Source of the DNA: Anaeramoeba flamelloides
Lineage: Eukaryota; Metamonada; Anaeramoebidae
NCBI GenBank assembly: GCA_027625915.1
Contig: JANTQA010000036.1
Span: 2,475,501-2,539,500, forward strand
Direction: 5' to 3'
DNA length: 64,000 bases
In this document: positions 33,556 to 46,600 of the stretch, one piece after another
Layout of the letters: the number at the start of each line of letters is the position of its first letter
Position numbering within the stretch: position 1 is the first letter of the stretch
Position numbers and translations under genes: made by a program
Notes under the pieces: model-generated
Seen by the model: only the letters and a program-made list of their open reading frames with translations
Database searches by the model: none
What the model was told of the DNA's origin: nothing

Positions 33556-35022
33556 CTATTTTATAATTTTAACTTTAATAATATTTCCAGATGATCTTAA
33601 AATGTGAAAAAAAAATGATTTCTTTTCTGCATTGTGAAAGACAAAACTGTTAATTGTTTCATCGTTTGACACAACAACTTTGATGGCATTTTTGAGATTC
33701 AGTTGCTGATTATCATTTTCGTCTTGTATAGTAACGTTTTTTAAAGGTATTGGTTGCTGTGGTAGTAATTGGCCATTTTTTGTAATTGATGCAAACAGCA
33801 ATATATCTGTAAATAAAAAGAGTTTGTATACTTTCTTCTTTTTTGGTGAATAGACTTGATCAACAAAAAGCAATGTGCGATCATTTTCATTTAATTTGAA
33901 TTGTTGATCTTTCAATAGGTTAATTGTTAAAACGTTTAAATCATTTAAATGTAGATAAGTCACTAATTTTGGTTGAACAATTTTTGACAGATTTGTAAAT
34001 CCTTGAGAAATCCTTGTTATTTTTGTTAAATAGAAACTTGAATGAACCTTTGTAAAATATTTCTTTAATTCTGCAAAATATTTGCGATATTCACAAACTA
34101 ATTTTAAGGGCTTGATATAGTAATAATTAAACTTATGCCCAGATAAATTTTTAGAGGCTTCACTAAATAATTCCATTATTTTGGTACTATTTTTGATTAA
34201 ATTCTCCAGTTTAAGCAAATTTTCCTCGACGTTTACCATACACTTTTCAAATAAAGAGAGCCTAATTGTTGAGAAGCAATCAAAAATTTTACAATATAGT
34301 GCTGGGGTATAAATATTATGTTGACTTTTGTTTTGTTTTTTGGATTCTGTAATTATCCCCACAACTTTTTTGAGCTTTTCTAAAATTTTGCCTTGGTTCT
34401 CCATAATTTGGATGGCTGATGAAAACAGTCGAATAAATTGGTGTTTGGTGATTAATTCCGATTCCTTTAAAGGCTCCAAATAATATTTTGTAAATTGGTT
34501 TTGTTCGTCAAGAAATTTCTCAATTGTTTTGTGGATTTTTTCTGGATCTGCAAGAATATGTGTCGATTGGTTGTGTTTCTGGTTTCCACTGGTGGTTCTT
34601 TGGTTACTCTTGAAATTATTCTCTTTAGGCAGTTGTGTACAATTGATATTTTCCTCAACTGTTGAATTTAGAAAACTTTCTTGTGATACAGTATTGATTT
34701 GCTTTCTTGTAGTCAAAAACCTTTGCGGGGACGATAAGGAATTAAATGATCCTATTTGATTATTTTGATCAACTCGTTTGATTGGTGGTGTTGCCCAATT
34801 ACTTCCTTTTTGGAGGTCATTTTTTATGGTCAAAATACTCTTAATATTACTTGTTGTTGTTTTGTTCTGCTGATCATTCTTGTTAAGTCCACTGTTTTTG
34901 TTCCTTCTTAAAATGTCTTGCTGTTTTTTTTTGTTTTTATCAAGCAGAGACACTTTGTTCTTTTCAGACTCCAACATGTTTTTTAAATAAATACCGGAAT
35001 TTATGTCTTCTTTATGTATCAT
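33556..35022 (-). CDS. Rho guanine nucleotide exchange factor (DH-PH)
   Basis: A single exon from ATG at 35022 gives 488 residues. The first 150 or so are Asn/Gln/Ser/Lys-rich and look disordered. A Dbl-homology domain follows (about 160-355), seen in EKFLDEQNQFTKYYLEPLKE, LFSSAIQIMENQGKILEKL, YTPALYCKIFDCFSTI and YYYIKPLKLVCEYRKYFAEL, the last being the conserved C-terminal helix of DH domains (IKPLQRICKYPLLL type). A PH domain closes the protein (about 375-485), with RTLLFVDQVYSPKKKKVYKL, FLFTDILLFAS and a final helix. Such proteins load GTP on Rho/Rac-type GTPases at membranes and steer actin. The DH core is divergent, so target GTPase and activity are not certain. It is convergent with nothing nearby; upstream is an unexplained small ORF. 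Confidence 0.82.
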   Translation of the reverse strand: MIHKEDINSGIYLKNMLESEKNKVSLLDKNKKKQQDILRRNKNSGLNKNDQQNKTTTSNIKSILTIKNDLQKGSNWATPPIKRVDQNNQIGSFNSLSSPQRFLTTRKQINTVSQESFLNSTVEENINCTQLPKENNFKSNQRTTSGNQKHNQSTHILADPEKIHKTIEKFLDEQNQFTKYYLEPLKESELITKHQFIRLFSSAIQIMENQGKILEKLKKVVGIITESKKQNKSQHNIYTPALYCKIFDCFSTIRLSLFEKCMVNVEENLLKLENLIKNSTKIMELFSEASKNLSGHKFNYYYIKPLKLVCEYRKYFAELKKYFTKVHSSFYLTKITRISQGFTNLSKIVQPKLVTYLHLNDLNVLTINLLKDQQFKLNENDRTLLFVDQVYSPKKKKVYKLFLFTDILLFASITKNGQLLPQQPIPLKNVTIQDENDNQQLNLKNAIKVVVSNDETINSFVFHNAEKKSFFFHILRSSGNIIKVKIIK

Positions 35023-35294
35023 TTTGCTTTTTACTCAATATTTTTCTGCTTTTTATCTAATTGAAAAAAACTATTTGATCAACCAAACAAAAACTTTAAA
35101 AGAAAAAAATGAAACAAAAAAAAATCCTTTTTTGGTTGAAGATTATCTTTTTTAAAAAAAGGAAAATTAAATTTTCCGTTATAGTTAAAACCTTGATATG
35201 AAATAAAATCCGCCACATGAATTAATATAATTCTTCTGAGGTCAAGTTAGTTTAATTGATCATGATTTGAGATTTTTTAAAAATAAAATTTTGA

Positions 35295-35456
35295 TCAATT
35301 ATTCTGATCATTTTTAGTTCTTTTATTAAGCTGATTTTCACTCAAGATCTTTTTATTGATAGACTTTCTTGGAAAATCTTCAACAATATTTGATAATTGT
35401 TTTTTAGAAATATTGAGTTTTACTTGTTTTTTTCTAAAACCTAGACCCAATATCAT
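35295..35456 (-). CDS. doubtful small ORF or unassigned exon
   Basis: From ATG at 35456 the frame gives 53 residues (MILGLGFRKKQVKLNISKKQ, then LSNIVEDFPRKSINKK and a basic end). The composition is more protein-like than other short frames around it, with IVEDFPRKS and LNISKKQL, and it lies 270 bp upstream of the RhoGEF on the same strand. It could be a spliced upstream exon of that gene, a small independent protein, or chance. I do not recognise a family. Confidence 0.2.
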   Translation of the reverse strand: MILGLGFRKKQVKLNISKKQLSNIVEDFPRKSINKKILSENQLNKRTKNDQNN

Positions 35457-36483
35457 TTCATTTTCAGAACTAATCGGAAAAATCAATTTTTTAAACAAAA
35501 CTATCAGAAAGAAATTTTTTACAAACACAAATACCGTTCTTAATTAAATTATCTTTTGAAAAAACTTTTTTCTTTTTTGAATAGGTTCTCAAAAAACCAT
35601 TTTATTTTTACTTTCATATTTGATCAGACATAAATGTTCAAAATATTATTACGATCATGAAGAGAATCAATTTCAGCTCATTTTGAAAACCTTTTCTATA
35701 GAAAAACGAATATATTTAAGTACAGTAAAATTTTGATTTTTTGTTTGTACTTTTTCAAATAAAAGTGTGTAGGTGTAAAAAAAGTGTGAGACAAAAACGA
35801 AGGTTTTTTGATTTTTAATCTTTTTGGAAAATGTAAAGTTGTTTTAAAAAGTGGGACAAAAAAAAACTGTCAAAAGTGTCTGTAAATCTTGATTAACATT
35901 AAAGGTTACTCTTTTATTTACATTTTTCAAACTTTTTTGGTAAAGTTTTTATGGCTGATTTTGATATATTTAAAGGAGAAAAAATATTTTACTTTCACCT
36001 TTAACTTTAAAAGTAACTAACTCGAAAAAAAAATTGGTATTGGTGAATTTTCTTTTCATTTTTCTTATTCTTCATCAGTAATACTGTTAAATTGTGATTT
36101 AACTTTGGTAATTTTTTACTTGATTTTCCTTTTTGAAATTATTATGTTCAAGCTTTGAATAAAGCATTTTATGTTGTCAAGTGTTAAGAAACTTTGTAAA
36201 ATCAGTTGTTCTTCAAATTTTTCTTTGTCTTGTATTGTTTGATAAGAACAGTTCAAAGATTTATCAAAATGGATATTGAACATAAAATTTATTGAAATTT
36301 GTTAGAATTTATGAGTAAAAAATTTTTAGTATCAAAATTTTCTGAAACAGTCAAAAGCAAGTTCAAAAAATTTTAAAAATAATAATACCAAAATTGAAAA
36401 TAAATATCAACAGTCTTGATTTGATACACTTTGAAATTTATATTAAATGATAAAATAAAAAAATTTTGATTATTTGAAATCGT

Positions 36484-36684
36484 TACAGTCAGTTCCACTA
36501 AATAGATACAAACTCTCAACTGGATTTAATGTAGAAAAAAAAATTCAAATTAAAGTACATTTGTTGGAATTATTTTTTTCACAATTTATTTTACTAGAAT
36601 TCTAATTTTGTGCTTTAATTTGTACTTTTTTTGTACCTTCAATTTAAATGAAAGGGTCTTTCTTAAAAGTGGAATTGAATGCAT
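36484..36684. repeat. Tc1/mariner-like MITE, family B, copy 2
   Basis: Left end TACAGTCAGTTCCACTAAAT; the right end is the complement of a diverged TGCATTCAATTCCACTTTTA. The interior shares CAATTTATTTTACTAGAATT with copy 1 and has pairing arms with many differences. About 200 bp, non-coding. Confidence 0.65.
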
Positions 36685-38429
36685 TTGTATAAAGGCTTTT
36701 AAATTGTGACGAGTTATTAAATTATTGCTTCATAGGTAGATTTATAACAGTCAAGAAACTCAAACTGATTAACTCAAATAAATTCATAAATATATTTTCG
36801 TTCAATTTTCTTTTTTTTTTAAATTCATTACCCAATTTTAATCTTCTTTTCTTTGGGTAAATAGGGAATTTATTTTAAAAAATGTTGTTTCTTTTTACAT
36901 TTTTAGAAAGATCCAAATTGCCAAAATTTCGAAATTATTTAAAAAAAATTATTTTCCTTGAATTAATATAGAAATCTTATTTGGTTTCTAAAGGAAAAGT
37001 ATATATAAATACACTTTAAAAATAAAACCACCAATTTCGGAATAACCAGTACTAAAAAATATACTTAATTTTAAAAAAATTACAATAATTATTTTAAACC
37101 TGAAAAAACTTTAATTCTTTATTAAAGGTAGATTTCGAATCTTTTTTTTCTTTTTTTTTTTTAACAAAAAACAACAAGAAAAAGAACCAAATTATTAAAA
37201 TAAAAAATCTTGTAATTTTTTTTTTTTAAAACTATTAAAATTCAACTTTTAGCCCTAAAGAAATCTATCTATAATTTGGTTATTTTTAATCAATGACTAA
37301 TATCTTAATCGCGATTATTATAGTGGGTAAGTAACAGAACAAAGATTAAAGGAATTAAAAAGGTTTTATCTATTATTTCTCACTTATTTAAATAATTTCA
37401 AACAAATAAAATTAATCAAGAGTAATAATTTCAATATAGAAATAAATAAATATTATCAAAAACCTTATTTTAATCCAAAATTTTCCTTGTTTATACTATG
37501 ATTATTGAAAAAGAATTTAAGTCTTAATTTTTTAAATTTAGTGATATTTTATAAATAATTGTGAATAAAACAAAGGTTCATTTTTTTTAGATCTTCAAGG
37601 ATTCAATATTTGATCTATTTTTCTTGTATTTTTTAGATAAGATGAAAGTTTCAATTTTACAAATTCATACAAACTCTCAGAAATTACTAAAAGTAAGATT
37701 CCTGAAAAATTGAAATTTTTCTTTTTTCTTTTTCTACTTTGATCCAAAAATCCTCACCAAAACGATTAGTATCTATCAACCTGAAAATTTAATTGAGTAA
37801 AGTGAATTACTTTTAAAGAATGAAAAATTATTTCTCTAAAATTGATAAAGGATTTTGTTCTTCTGGATTAATTGAATCTTTATGAAAAGAATTACTCTAC
37901 AGTAAATTGTAAAATAAAGAGATCAAAATTTTCATTCATCTTTCCTAAAAAAAGTTCTGTTCTGAATGAGAATAAAATCATCAAAGAACCCAATTCTAAA
38001 TTGGTATTAATAATTTAAAGCTATTTATCGAATTAAAAATATGAAATTTTATCACTGATTTATACAATCATTATTTTTTGAGTTGAATGAAAATTTTGTT
38101 CCATTTATTTTGTAACAAATAGTATTAACTTTGGGGAAAAAAAATCAAATTGGTTTTATGTTCTCTTTAATAATTATCTTTTAAAACCTGAAGAAATTTC
38201 TCTTGAACAAGAAGAAATATCAAACAATGGGAAATCTGTTTGGAACTGTCAAGATAAAGAAATATCCTATTCTTAATATCACAAAAAAGGTATTGTTGAA
38301 AAAATATCTCCTCCAAAAAATGTTGTTGTTGAAAGCTTTTCAATACAGTCTTGAAAAATTCAAGAAATTTCATTTTTGTTTGTTTCACAACTCTCATATT
38401 TTTTTTTAATTTTTTTTATGTGTTTTTAA

Positions 38430-41400
38430 ATGACAGAGTCAGATAGCACTCAAAACAAAAAAGTTGGGGATCAAATTGGAATAAATGGGAAAAGTGGGGT
38501 AATTAAATACATTGGGAAAACAAAATTAGGAGATGGGGTTTGGTATGGTATTGAACTAAACAAACCTGGTAAATCTTTAATTGATTCAAAAAACAATAAA
38601 AACATCTTTCTTTTTTCTTTTTTTTTCTTTTCTTTTCTTTTATGAGAAAATCCACTTAGTATCTGGTCGGACTTCTCATTTTTTTTCTTTACAACAAAAT
38701 TTTAACAATTTCCTTCCAAAACACTATCAACATCAAAAATAAAAAAAAAACTTATCTTTGAACAAATTTTTACACTTTTTTGTAAATTTTTTTTAATAGA
38801 TGGAGACAATAATGGAACTGTAAAAAAAACAAAATATTTTGAATGTGAGCCAAAACATGGGATATTTCTTCCAGAGAAAGAGGCCTTAGCTTCAAGTGAA
38901 ATACCATTAGAAAAAATGAACCATGAACAATTATTAGAAAGGCTAAGAAAAGAAAAAATGAGACTTTCGAAAAAGAGTCGAAAATTTGAACAAACAAAAG
39001 AGATCTTTGAAAAAAAAACCAAACTAATCAAAGAAAAAGGAGGAAGCTGCGAAAAAATCTTGAAAAGGGAAGAAAAGAAAAGGGAATCAAAAACTTTAAA
39101 AAAAAAAATTAAACAATTAAAAAAACAAAGAAAAGAAAAGTTTTATAGAACAGAGCAAACAGAAATAACAATCGAGAATTTAAAAGACGAAATAGTAAGA
39201 AACACAGTCGAATATTTAACCAAAAGAGAAAAAGATCTGTCAGTACAACAATCCGAAATTGAGGTTCAGATCGAATTAGAAAATGAAAAAAAGAAAAATT
39301 TGCAAAGCCATTTTGAAATTGAAAAAAAAAAACTTGAGAATTTAAAACAAACAATCGTAATGGAAGAAAGTAATTAATTTTTAAATCAGTTTTTAATTTT
39401 TAATTTTTGTTTTTTGGTTCAATACCTTTATTTTTTTTTTTTTTATTTTTTATTTATTTTTTTCTTCTCCAAACCTCCAACCAAAAACAAAATTCCTAAC
39501 AAACAAAAAAAAATCAAAATCATTACTAAACAAACCAAAACCACAAACCCAAAAAACTCAAAAAAAAAACAAAAAACCTGAAAAAGACGAGGTAAAAAAA
39601 ATTACCAAAATAAGAAATGAAGAAATAAAACAAATCGAAGAAGAAAAAAAGAAATTAATAAATTCAAATACCAGAGGATCTAGTCTTCAACAGTCCATAA
39701 TTGAATTAGAAGACAAGATCAATAAATATAATCGGCAAATATTCAACAATCAAAAAAAAATCCAAACCTTACAAAAAAGAAGGAAAATGCAAAGGAATAT
39801 GAAAACAGAAATTTCGAAGGAAAATAAAAAGAAAAAATCACAATGGGTCGCTAGATTGATGAATAGCAGACCAGAGTTATTACACTTGCGGGAAAAAATG
39901 AGACCAGTTCTTAAAAATCAAAGTTTTGGAAGATTGAGAACAACAGAAAAAATTTTGGATAAAAATATACCAAACTCTGAAGAAATATTACAATTTGTTA
40001 TGCAGCATTATGAAATCGAAGGAAAAAAACAATTAAGAGATTTTATTGAAGAAGTCACAGGAATTGAATGTACCAGCACTTTTCTTTCTCTTTCTCTTTT
40101 TATTTTGTTATTCAATCCTTCAAAAATTAATCCCCCAAGCCAATCTTTTTGTAAAATAAATGACAAAAAACAAAAAACAAAAAACAAAAAACACAAAACA
40201 TAAAAACACAAAATACAAAACATAAACACAAACCAAACTGCAAAATAAATTACAAAAAACATAAACACAAACAAAAAACAAATAAAACGAAAAAATCAAT
40301 AAATAAATAAAACTCAATGAATAGACGAATATCAAGAACACCCTGAAAGTGTATTAATCACGTTAATCCGGTTGGCCATCCAAAAGGATAATAGGATTTG
40401 GGATTTAACGCAGGAAACGGGAGAGACATTGCAGGTTGAAAATAATGAAGAAATGGAAGTCAACCGAAATATTGTGTTGACCTTAGACGAAGATGATGTC
40501 AATGTTTGGGAAGAGCCCGAAAACAATCCAAAAAATATTGTTGTTGATGAAGAAATGATCAATGATTATAAAAACGGGAAATTGTTAAACTCCATTCACC
40601 TTACGAATGTAAATAAATTAATTGAACATTTAATTCACCCGAGATTCCACGACGAAGAGTTTATCCAAGCCTTTTTAATGACTTATCATGAATTTTTAAA
40701 ACCAGAACATTTATTTTTAAAAGTGGTTCAAAGATACCGTATACCGCCTTATGATCCCAAAAAAAATGAAAACTTCACAGAAAGACAATACCAGTCTTTC
40801 AAAATCGGAATCCAAAGAAATTCAATTAATTTCTTGGAAATTTGGATTACAGAACAAATTTTTGACTTTGGCCCCGTTCTTTTGAATTCTTTACGTAATT
40901 TTATTCAAAACGAAATCAAACAAGATTGGCCCAAGGATATTCAAATGTTATTGCAGGCAATAAAAAGAGCCCAAGCTAAAACTCCTAAAAAAAGACAACA
41001 AGGCGGAAACTTGGCACAATCAATTCCTCCTCCAGATTGTATAATTCCTAAATCTTTATTTTCAATTAATTTTAAACTCGGTGATGTAAAACCAATTGAA
41101 ATGGCAAGGCAATTAACTTTTATGTTTCATGAGCTTTATTTGAAAATACAGGTAATTAATTTCATTTCTTTTTATTAGTTTTTTTTTATTTTGAATTGAA
41201 ACTTCGTTTTTAGCAATGTAAACCTATTTTTTTTCTTTTTTTTTTTTTTTTTTTGAAAGTTTTTGTTTAAAATTTGTAACGGATTAATACCAACAAGAAA
41301 TGAAAAGAAAAAAAGAAAAAAAGAAAAAGAAATAGAATTAAAGTACTAATTCAAAATTTTTAGCATATCAAAATTCATTTTTCGAAAAAAAAAAAAAAAA

Positions 41401-43686
41401 AAAAAACGTTTTATTCGATAAACTAAATGGGGAATGCCAAATATGAACTATTCGCTAATAATAAAATATGAACAATTTTTAAGAATTTATCAATATACAC
41501 CGCAATATAAAAGAATAAATAATTTTAAATCCAAATAATACAAACAGTTGTCTCTCTAATTTTAAAGAGGACGGATCAAAAAACAAAATAAATGTAAAAA
41601 TAAGTTGTTTGGTGAAAAGTACTTTTAGAACATTATCGACTCATTTTTTTGTAAAACTTGTTAAACTTGTTTTTGATGAATAGTTTATGAATTCAATTGC
41701 CCTCGTTTTCTTATAGATAAGATAAAAGAAAAAGATCCAAAATGAAAACGAAAAAATGAAAAATAATTTCAACTAAGGTTCTCGTCATTACGTATAAAAA
41801 ATAATTTTCTGAAAAGGAAAAAAAAAAATTATTAAATTTTTTAGAGTACAGAATACCAATTAAAAATCAATCAAGTATGTAATGTGCAAACGATCTCAAC
41901 AAATAAACAATGCAAAACAAGAAAATTTTTAGAAAAAAGCGCCCAAGAGAGGCACTCAGATTCCAATTTGAATGGTTAGAATATATAATTTTGAAAACAA
42001 CTGTGTTGGTTTCCAAGTGTAGCTCTTTGGTACTTTTTGAGATCTCGAAGTTTTTTTTTTTTTATTTTTTCATTTCTCAAATGAGTTATTTTTATCTCAA
42101 GAATTGTACAAAATCCTTACTCTGTCAAATATAGAGAGTTACAATCCAATTGGATTAAATCGAATTGAATTTGTACTGAAAGAAAACAATTTGTTTTGAA
42201 TCAAAGAAATTTAAGCATTGGGAAATTATCAAATAAGAAACGATTAATTTTTTTGATTAAATTTGATTTTTTTTTTTAATTGATTATCCTTTTGAAACTT
42301 TTTTTTGTAAATGGAATTTTTTGTTAATGAAGTCGGGTGAATTGATTTTTTTTTGTTATTTGAATTTTTTTATTTTGAGATCCTAAGAATTTTTTATAGA
42401 TATTATTTGAATTTTTTGTCATTTGAATTTTGAACTTTTTTTGAGAGTAATTTGAATTTCCTTTGAAACCTCATTTTTTGAACTTTTTTTTGAGAGTAAT
42501 TTGAACTTTTGAAATTGAGAATCCTTTGAAACCTCATTTTTTGTTACTTTTATTTTTTTATGCATTGAAATACTGTGAATAGTTTTTTTTTAGTTAATTT
42601 GAATTTTTTAAACCAAAAGAAGTGCAATTTAATCATATCTTTTAAAGTTTCAAGCCACACCTTGGGCACTTAACAAATCCACAGTAAGTGGCTAGACTCA
42701 CAAGAATGGAATTTTCTTTATTAATAAAGACATCTGCACAAAATTTTGGGAAAGAATTAAGATACTGAAATTGGGATAATGGCACATTCTAGAGAAAATA
42801 GTGATAATACAAGATCATAAACTTTCCAGGTCCATTAAAATAAAGCAGAAAAGCAACTTTATTCACCATTTGTTCAATCAATTAATTGTTTTTTTTATAT
42901 TTTCTTATATTGTTTTTTTTAAAAAAACAACAAAATTTTTAATGTCTGAATAAAAAAATTATTTAATAAATTAATTGGTTTTTTGTTTATAATTCATATT
43001 CTATTTTTAATAATTGTCTTCTATAGCCATCCGAATTAGTTAATCAAGCATGGAGTAAATCAAAATTAAAGCATAAAGCACCAAATGTTATTAATATTAT
43101 TAACAAATTTAACGATTGTTCAATTTATATAGCCGAACAAATTGTTTCCAAGGAAACGTTAAAGCAAAGATCAGCACAATTTGTAAGATGGATAAAAGTC
43201 GGGACACATATCCGCGAACTTAACAATTTTGACAGTCTATTAATGGTCATTTCAGGTATTAATAATTCAAGTTGTAAAAGAATGAAGCATACGCATGAAG
43301 ATGTGTCAAAAACCTATTGGAAAACCTATGACACCTTTGCAGAAACCATGAATAATTCACAGGGTTATAAAAGTTATCGAGACAGTTTAGACGAATGTGA
43401 ACCTCCAGCGCTTCCGTATCTTGGTGTCTATTTAACAGATTTAACATTTATTTCAGATGGTAGCCCAAGTAAAATTGAAGGTTTAATTAATTTCTCAAAA
43501 AGAAAATTATTATATAATGTCATTCGAGAAATTAGAAAATATCAAAAAGTGAAATACAATTTATCACCAATTCATCAAATACAACAATTATTGAAAAAAC
43601 AATTATCAGATAAAAATGAAAAAACTCTATATCAAATTTCTTTACAAAATGAGCCTAGAAATACCCCTAAAAATGCTCTTAAATAA
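38430..43686 (+). CDS. Ras guanine nucleotide exchange factor with N-terminal CAP-Gly domain
   Basis: Five exons join in frame (38430-38568, 38800-39369, 39587-40069, 40325-41151, 43027-43686) to give 892 residues; donors are GTAAAT, GTAATT, GTACCA and GTAATT, acceptors AATAG, AAAAG, AATAG and TATAG; introns are 231, 217, 255 and 1,875 bp. Order of domains: CAP-Gly (about 11-75; VWYGIELNKPDGDNNGTVKK then YFECEPKHGIFLP), a long Lys/Glu coiled coil (about 85-310), a LisH-like motif (VMQHYEIEGKKQLRDFIEEV, near 375-398) followed by SVLITLIRLAIQK, the RasGEF N-terminal REM domain (about 490-600) and the CDC25 domain (about 650-865), with IEMARQLTFMFHELYLKIQ, SAQFVRWIKVGTHIRELNNF and PPALPYLGVYLTDLTFISDG. 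LisH plus RasGEF is familiar from amoebozoan RasGEFs. The CAP-Gly binds microtubule or EB-protein EEY/F tails, so Ras activation may be tethered to microtubules; that link is inference. Confidence 0.9.
42431..42542. repeat. two imperfect direct repeats of about 50-65 bp
   Basis: TGAACTTTTTTTGAGAGTAA followed by TTTGAA and CCTTTGAAACCTCATTTTTT occurs twice in a row, the second copy lengthened by a short insertion. Lies in intron 4 of the RasGEF gene. Non-coding. Confidence 0.7.
42660..42880 (-). mobile_element. possible DNA-transposase N-terminal fragment
   Basis: The minus strand of RasGEF intron 4 has a frame whose end reads FPKFCADVFINKENSILVSL, then ATYCGFVKCPRCGLKL and a stop. A CPxCG bead soon after a short helix resembles the N-terminal zinc-binding segment of IS1016/Merlin-type transposases. 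Only about 50 residues are visible, with no catalytic region, so this is a weak call; a chance frame is possible. Confidence 0.2.
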
Positions 43687-46600
43687 TTGTTTTTAACCAA
43701 TTATTTGTGTGTATGTGTGTGTTATTTTTCATTTCATTTTTTTTCATTTTTTTTATTTTTCTTTTATATCTTTTCAATTTCTCATTTTTTATTTGTTTTT
43801 ATCTTTTTGTGGTAATCATCAAAAAATTAACAAAACTCATATTTTTTTTATTAAAAATTTAAATAAATTTATTTCCAAAATTTTATTTTTTTTAAATTAA
43901 ATTTTTAAAATGTTCAGAAAACACCAAGATCACAGAAATTAGCAAGGTTCATTTTCAAGAGAAGAGGACAGTTTGAAAATCCAGTCATTTTTTCATCGAA
44001 ATGATCACCAATAATACGCCACATAATATAATAACAATCTAGTTCCAAAGAACAAAATTATCTCAAAAAGAAAATCATTTTTTAAACTAAACTATTTTTC
44101 AAAAATTTTGACTCATATTATAATGTTAATGGAAGTTGTTTTGAGGGTTTAATCCACATTTTTATCAAAAAAATATTTTCAATTTTTTGGATCAGAATCA
44201 TTTTTTCTAATTTTTCAAATTTTTGTTTTGTTTCTGTTTTTCTTTTTTTCAATTTTTTTTCTCTTTTTAGAAAAATTTTTCTTTTTATATTTCTTATATT
44301 TTTTTTCTTTTTTTTTTATAGCAAAAGATCAGGTAAAAAAAAAAGAGCTTCATAGAAAATACAAATAATCACCGAGAAAATTGAAACTATATCATGTCTA
44401 TTAAAATGAATTTAATGATCAGTAAAAAATCTTTGTGTTAACTTTTTTCCAGTGAAAGTTCAGTAATAAATAATTTGTAGGGCTCATTTCAAAATTGTTA
44501 TTTGCTTTTTTTTAGTTTTTGATTTTATTTTTTTTTAATTTTTAAAATATCAGCTTTTTTATTTATTTAGATTGACTTAAAAGAGAATCAAAAACCAGAT
44601 TTAATTATTTGTTGTTCTTGAATACTAAAGGATATTATATATATATATATATATATATATCAATTTTATTATTTCAGATTATTACAATTTTTGAAATGGT
44701 GTTTAGAATTTCATTTTCATTTTTAAATATGAAATTTTTTAAAAAACATGTTCAGAACAATAAATCTCTATTGTTGTTGAGTTGGAAGATTTTTTTTATG
44801 ATTTAAGAAATCCAACTTAAGAGACAAAAAAAGCAAAAACATGACGTGTTTTGGAATATATAAAAAACATTGAAACAAATAAAAGTTTTATATAACGCGA
44901 AAAGATTAGGACAGATTAATATAGATTAAGTTTAAATTTTAAATAATAATTCCTTTATTTTAACTAAGGTTTTGTCAGAAAGTTGTGTACTTTGATTTAA
45001 AAATTTTATTTTTTTTTTTACTTTTTTTTAATTTTTCGAACAATTAAGTGAAAAACATATCGAGACAAAGTATATTATTTTTATCTTTTACAAAAAATTA
45101 TTTTTTAATATTTGAAAAGAATATAGAATGATCAAATTCTATATTGATTGTATCCTTCAAAAGGGGCGACGAAAGTCACTAATTATAGAATTGGTAGACA
45201 AAAATTGGATAATTAAGATTTGAATTAGGGTAATAGGTATTAGTATTATTTTTTTTTAATGTAATCTCCCCCCACACACACAATAATAATAACAGTTTTA
45301 CTCAACAAAACAAACCTTTTGGATGAAAATTCAAAAAAAAAAAAAAATTTCATAATTAATTTTGTATTGAAAGTATCTCATTTTTTGATTAATGAACTGA
45401 ACTTTTTTAAAAATCTTAGTTTTATTGATATATAAAAAAATAAATATCTAATAAAACATCTTCTTATTTACGGATATGATCAAATTGTTTATATGTTAAT
45501 AATAATTATTTGATAGTGTATCACCCTTTTTCCTCTTAAAAGATTTTATTGACACTTTCCGATCAAATACACATCAAATAAAATTTTCAAAATGAATAAA
45601 TTTGATTTTTTTGGTCAATTTGAAATTTTGAGTTTTTAGATTTTAAATTTAGGTTCTAAAATAAAATTTAATAGAAGTTATAAGTGAAAAAAAATAATTT
45701 TTAATTTTTTCAATGTAATTTTTTTTTAAATTAATTTTTTATTTTGATTAGAATTTTTTTTTTTAATTTGGTTTCAACAATTATTATTTGGAAAGGTGAT
45801 CATTCTTGTTTGGTTTTCAAAAAGTTAAGATTTGTTTAAACTCCACACCTTCTTAGGTCTATTTTTTGGTTTGTCTCATATTAATGCAAAATACTCATTG
45901 TAACACTTTTCTTTATTCAAACATAAGTTAATAAAATCAATAATTTATTTTTATAATAAAGTTCAAAAAAATGAAATTAGTAAAGATACAACTCTGATTT
46001 ATTTTGGATCTTTTTGTAAATATAGTAGTGTATGATATTTTCATCACAGATTTTCGATATCCCATGTAAAAATATTTATTTTCTTCTGTAGAGTCTTAAC
46101 AATTAAAATTATCAAAATAGTAAAATGATCCTGCTTCCTTAATAAAGGTGGGAAGTTTTTTAAAAAGGAACTTTTTTTTATATTTATACCGCTACCGCAT
46201 ATTTACAGACTCGGTTCTCACATTTTAAATTAGAAACCTGAGAAAGGATTTTATTTCTAAAAAATTGAATACTTTTGAAAATAGAAAACCTCAAAAAAGT
46301 ATTAAATAAGTACTCACTTTTTTCAAATGGCTGTCAAAGAAATTTAAAATTTTATTGATTATTTGTTCGAAACTAAATTTTCTATTTATTAAAGAAAATT
46401 TTATATCAGTACCAAAATGTATATTTTCGAAAAATTCACAATAAACCGAAAGGATATATTTTGTAACAGAAATTAAAAAAAATTTATTTGGTGATCTAAA
46501 TGAAATTGGATAATCTTTTTTAAAAGAAATAATTTTCGAAGAGAAAACCAGTTGTGTGAGATATATTAGTTATGTTAGTTTTGGAACGAGTGTGCAATTA

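Larger units (their letters stand above)
35023..38429. other. gene-free stretch between RhoGEF and RasGEF
   Basis: Apart from a doubtful small ORF at 35295-35456 (-) and a family B element at 36484-36684, nothing is recognisable. The region around 35720-35885 has words reminiscent of TACAGT-ended elements (TACAGTAAAATTTTGATT, AAAGTGGGACAAAAA, TGTCTGTA) but no clear inverted repeat. The 38100-38429 segment should contain the RasGEF promoter and 5' UTR. Confidence 0.6.

Noticed and set aside
39378-39586. Open frame through RasGEF intron 2
   Set aside because: The intron is open in the downstream exon's frame, but upstream exon 2 reaches a stop unless spliced, and the GTAATT/AAAAG junction gives the correct phase, so it is treated as an intron.
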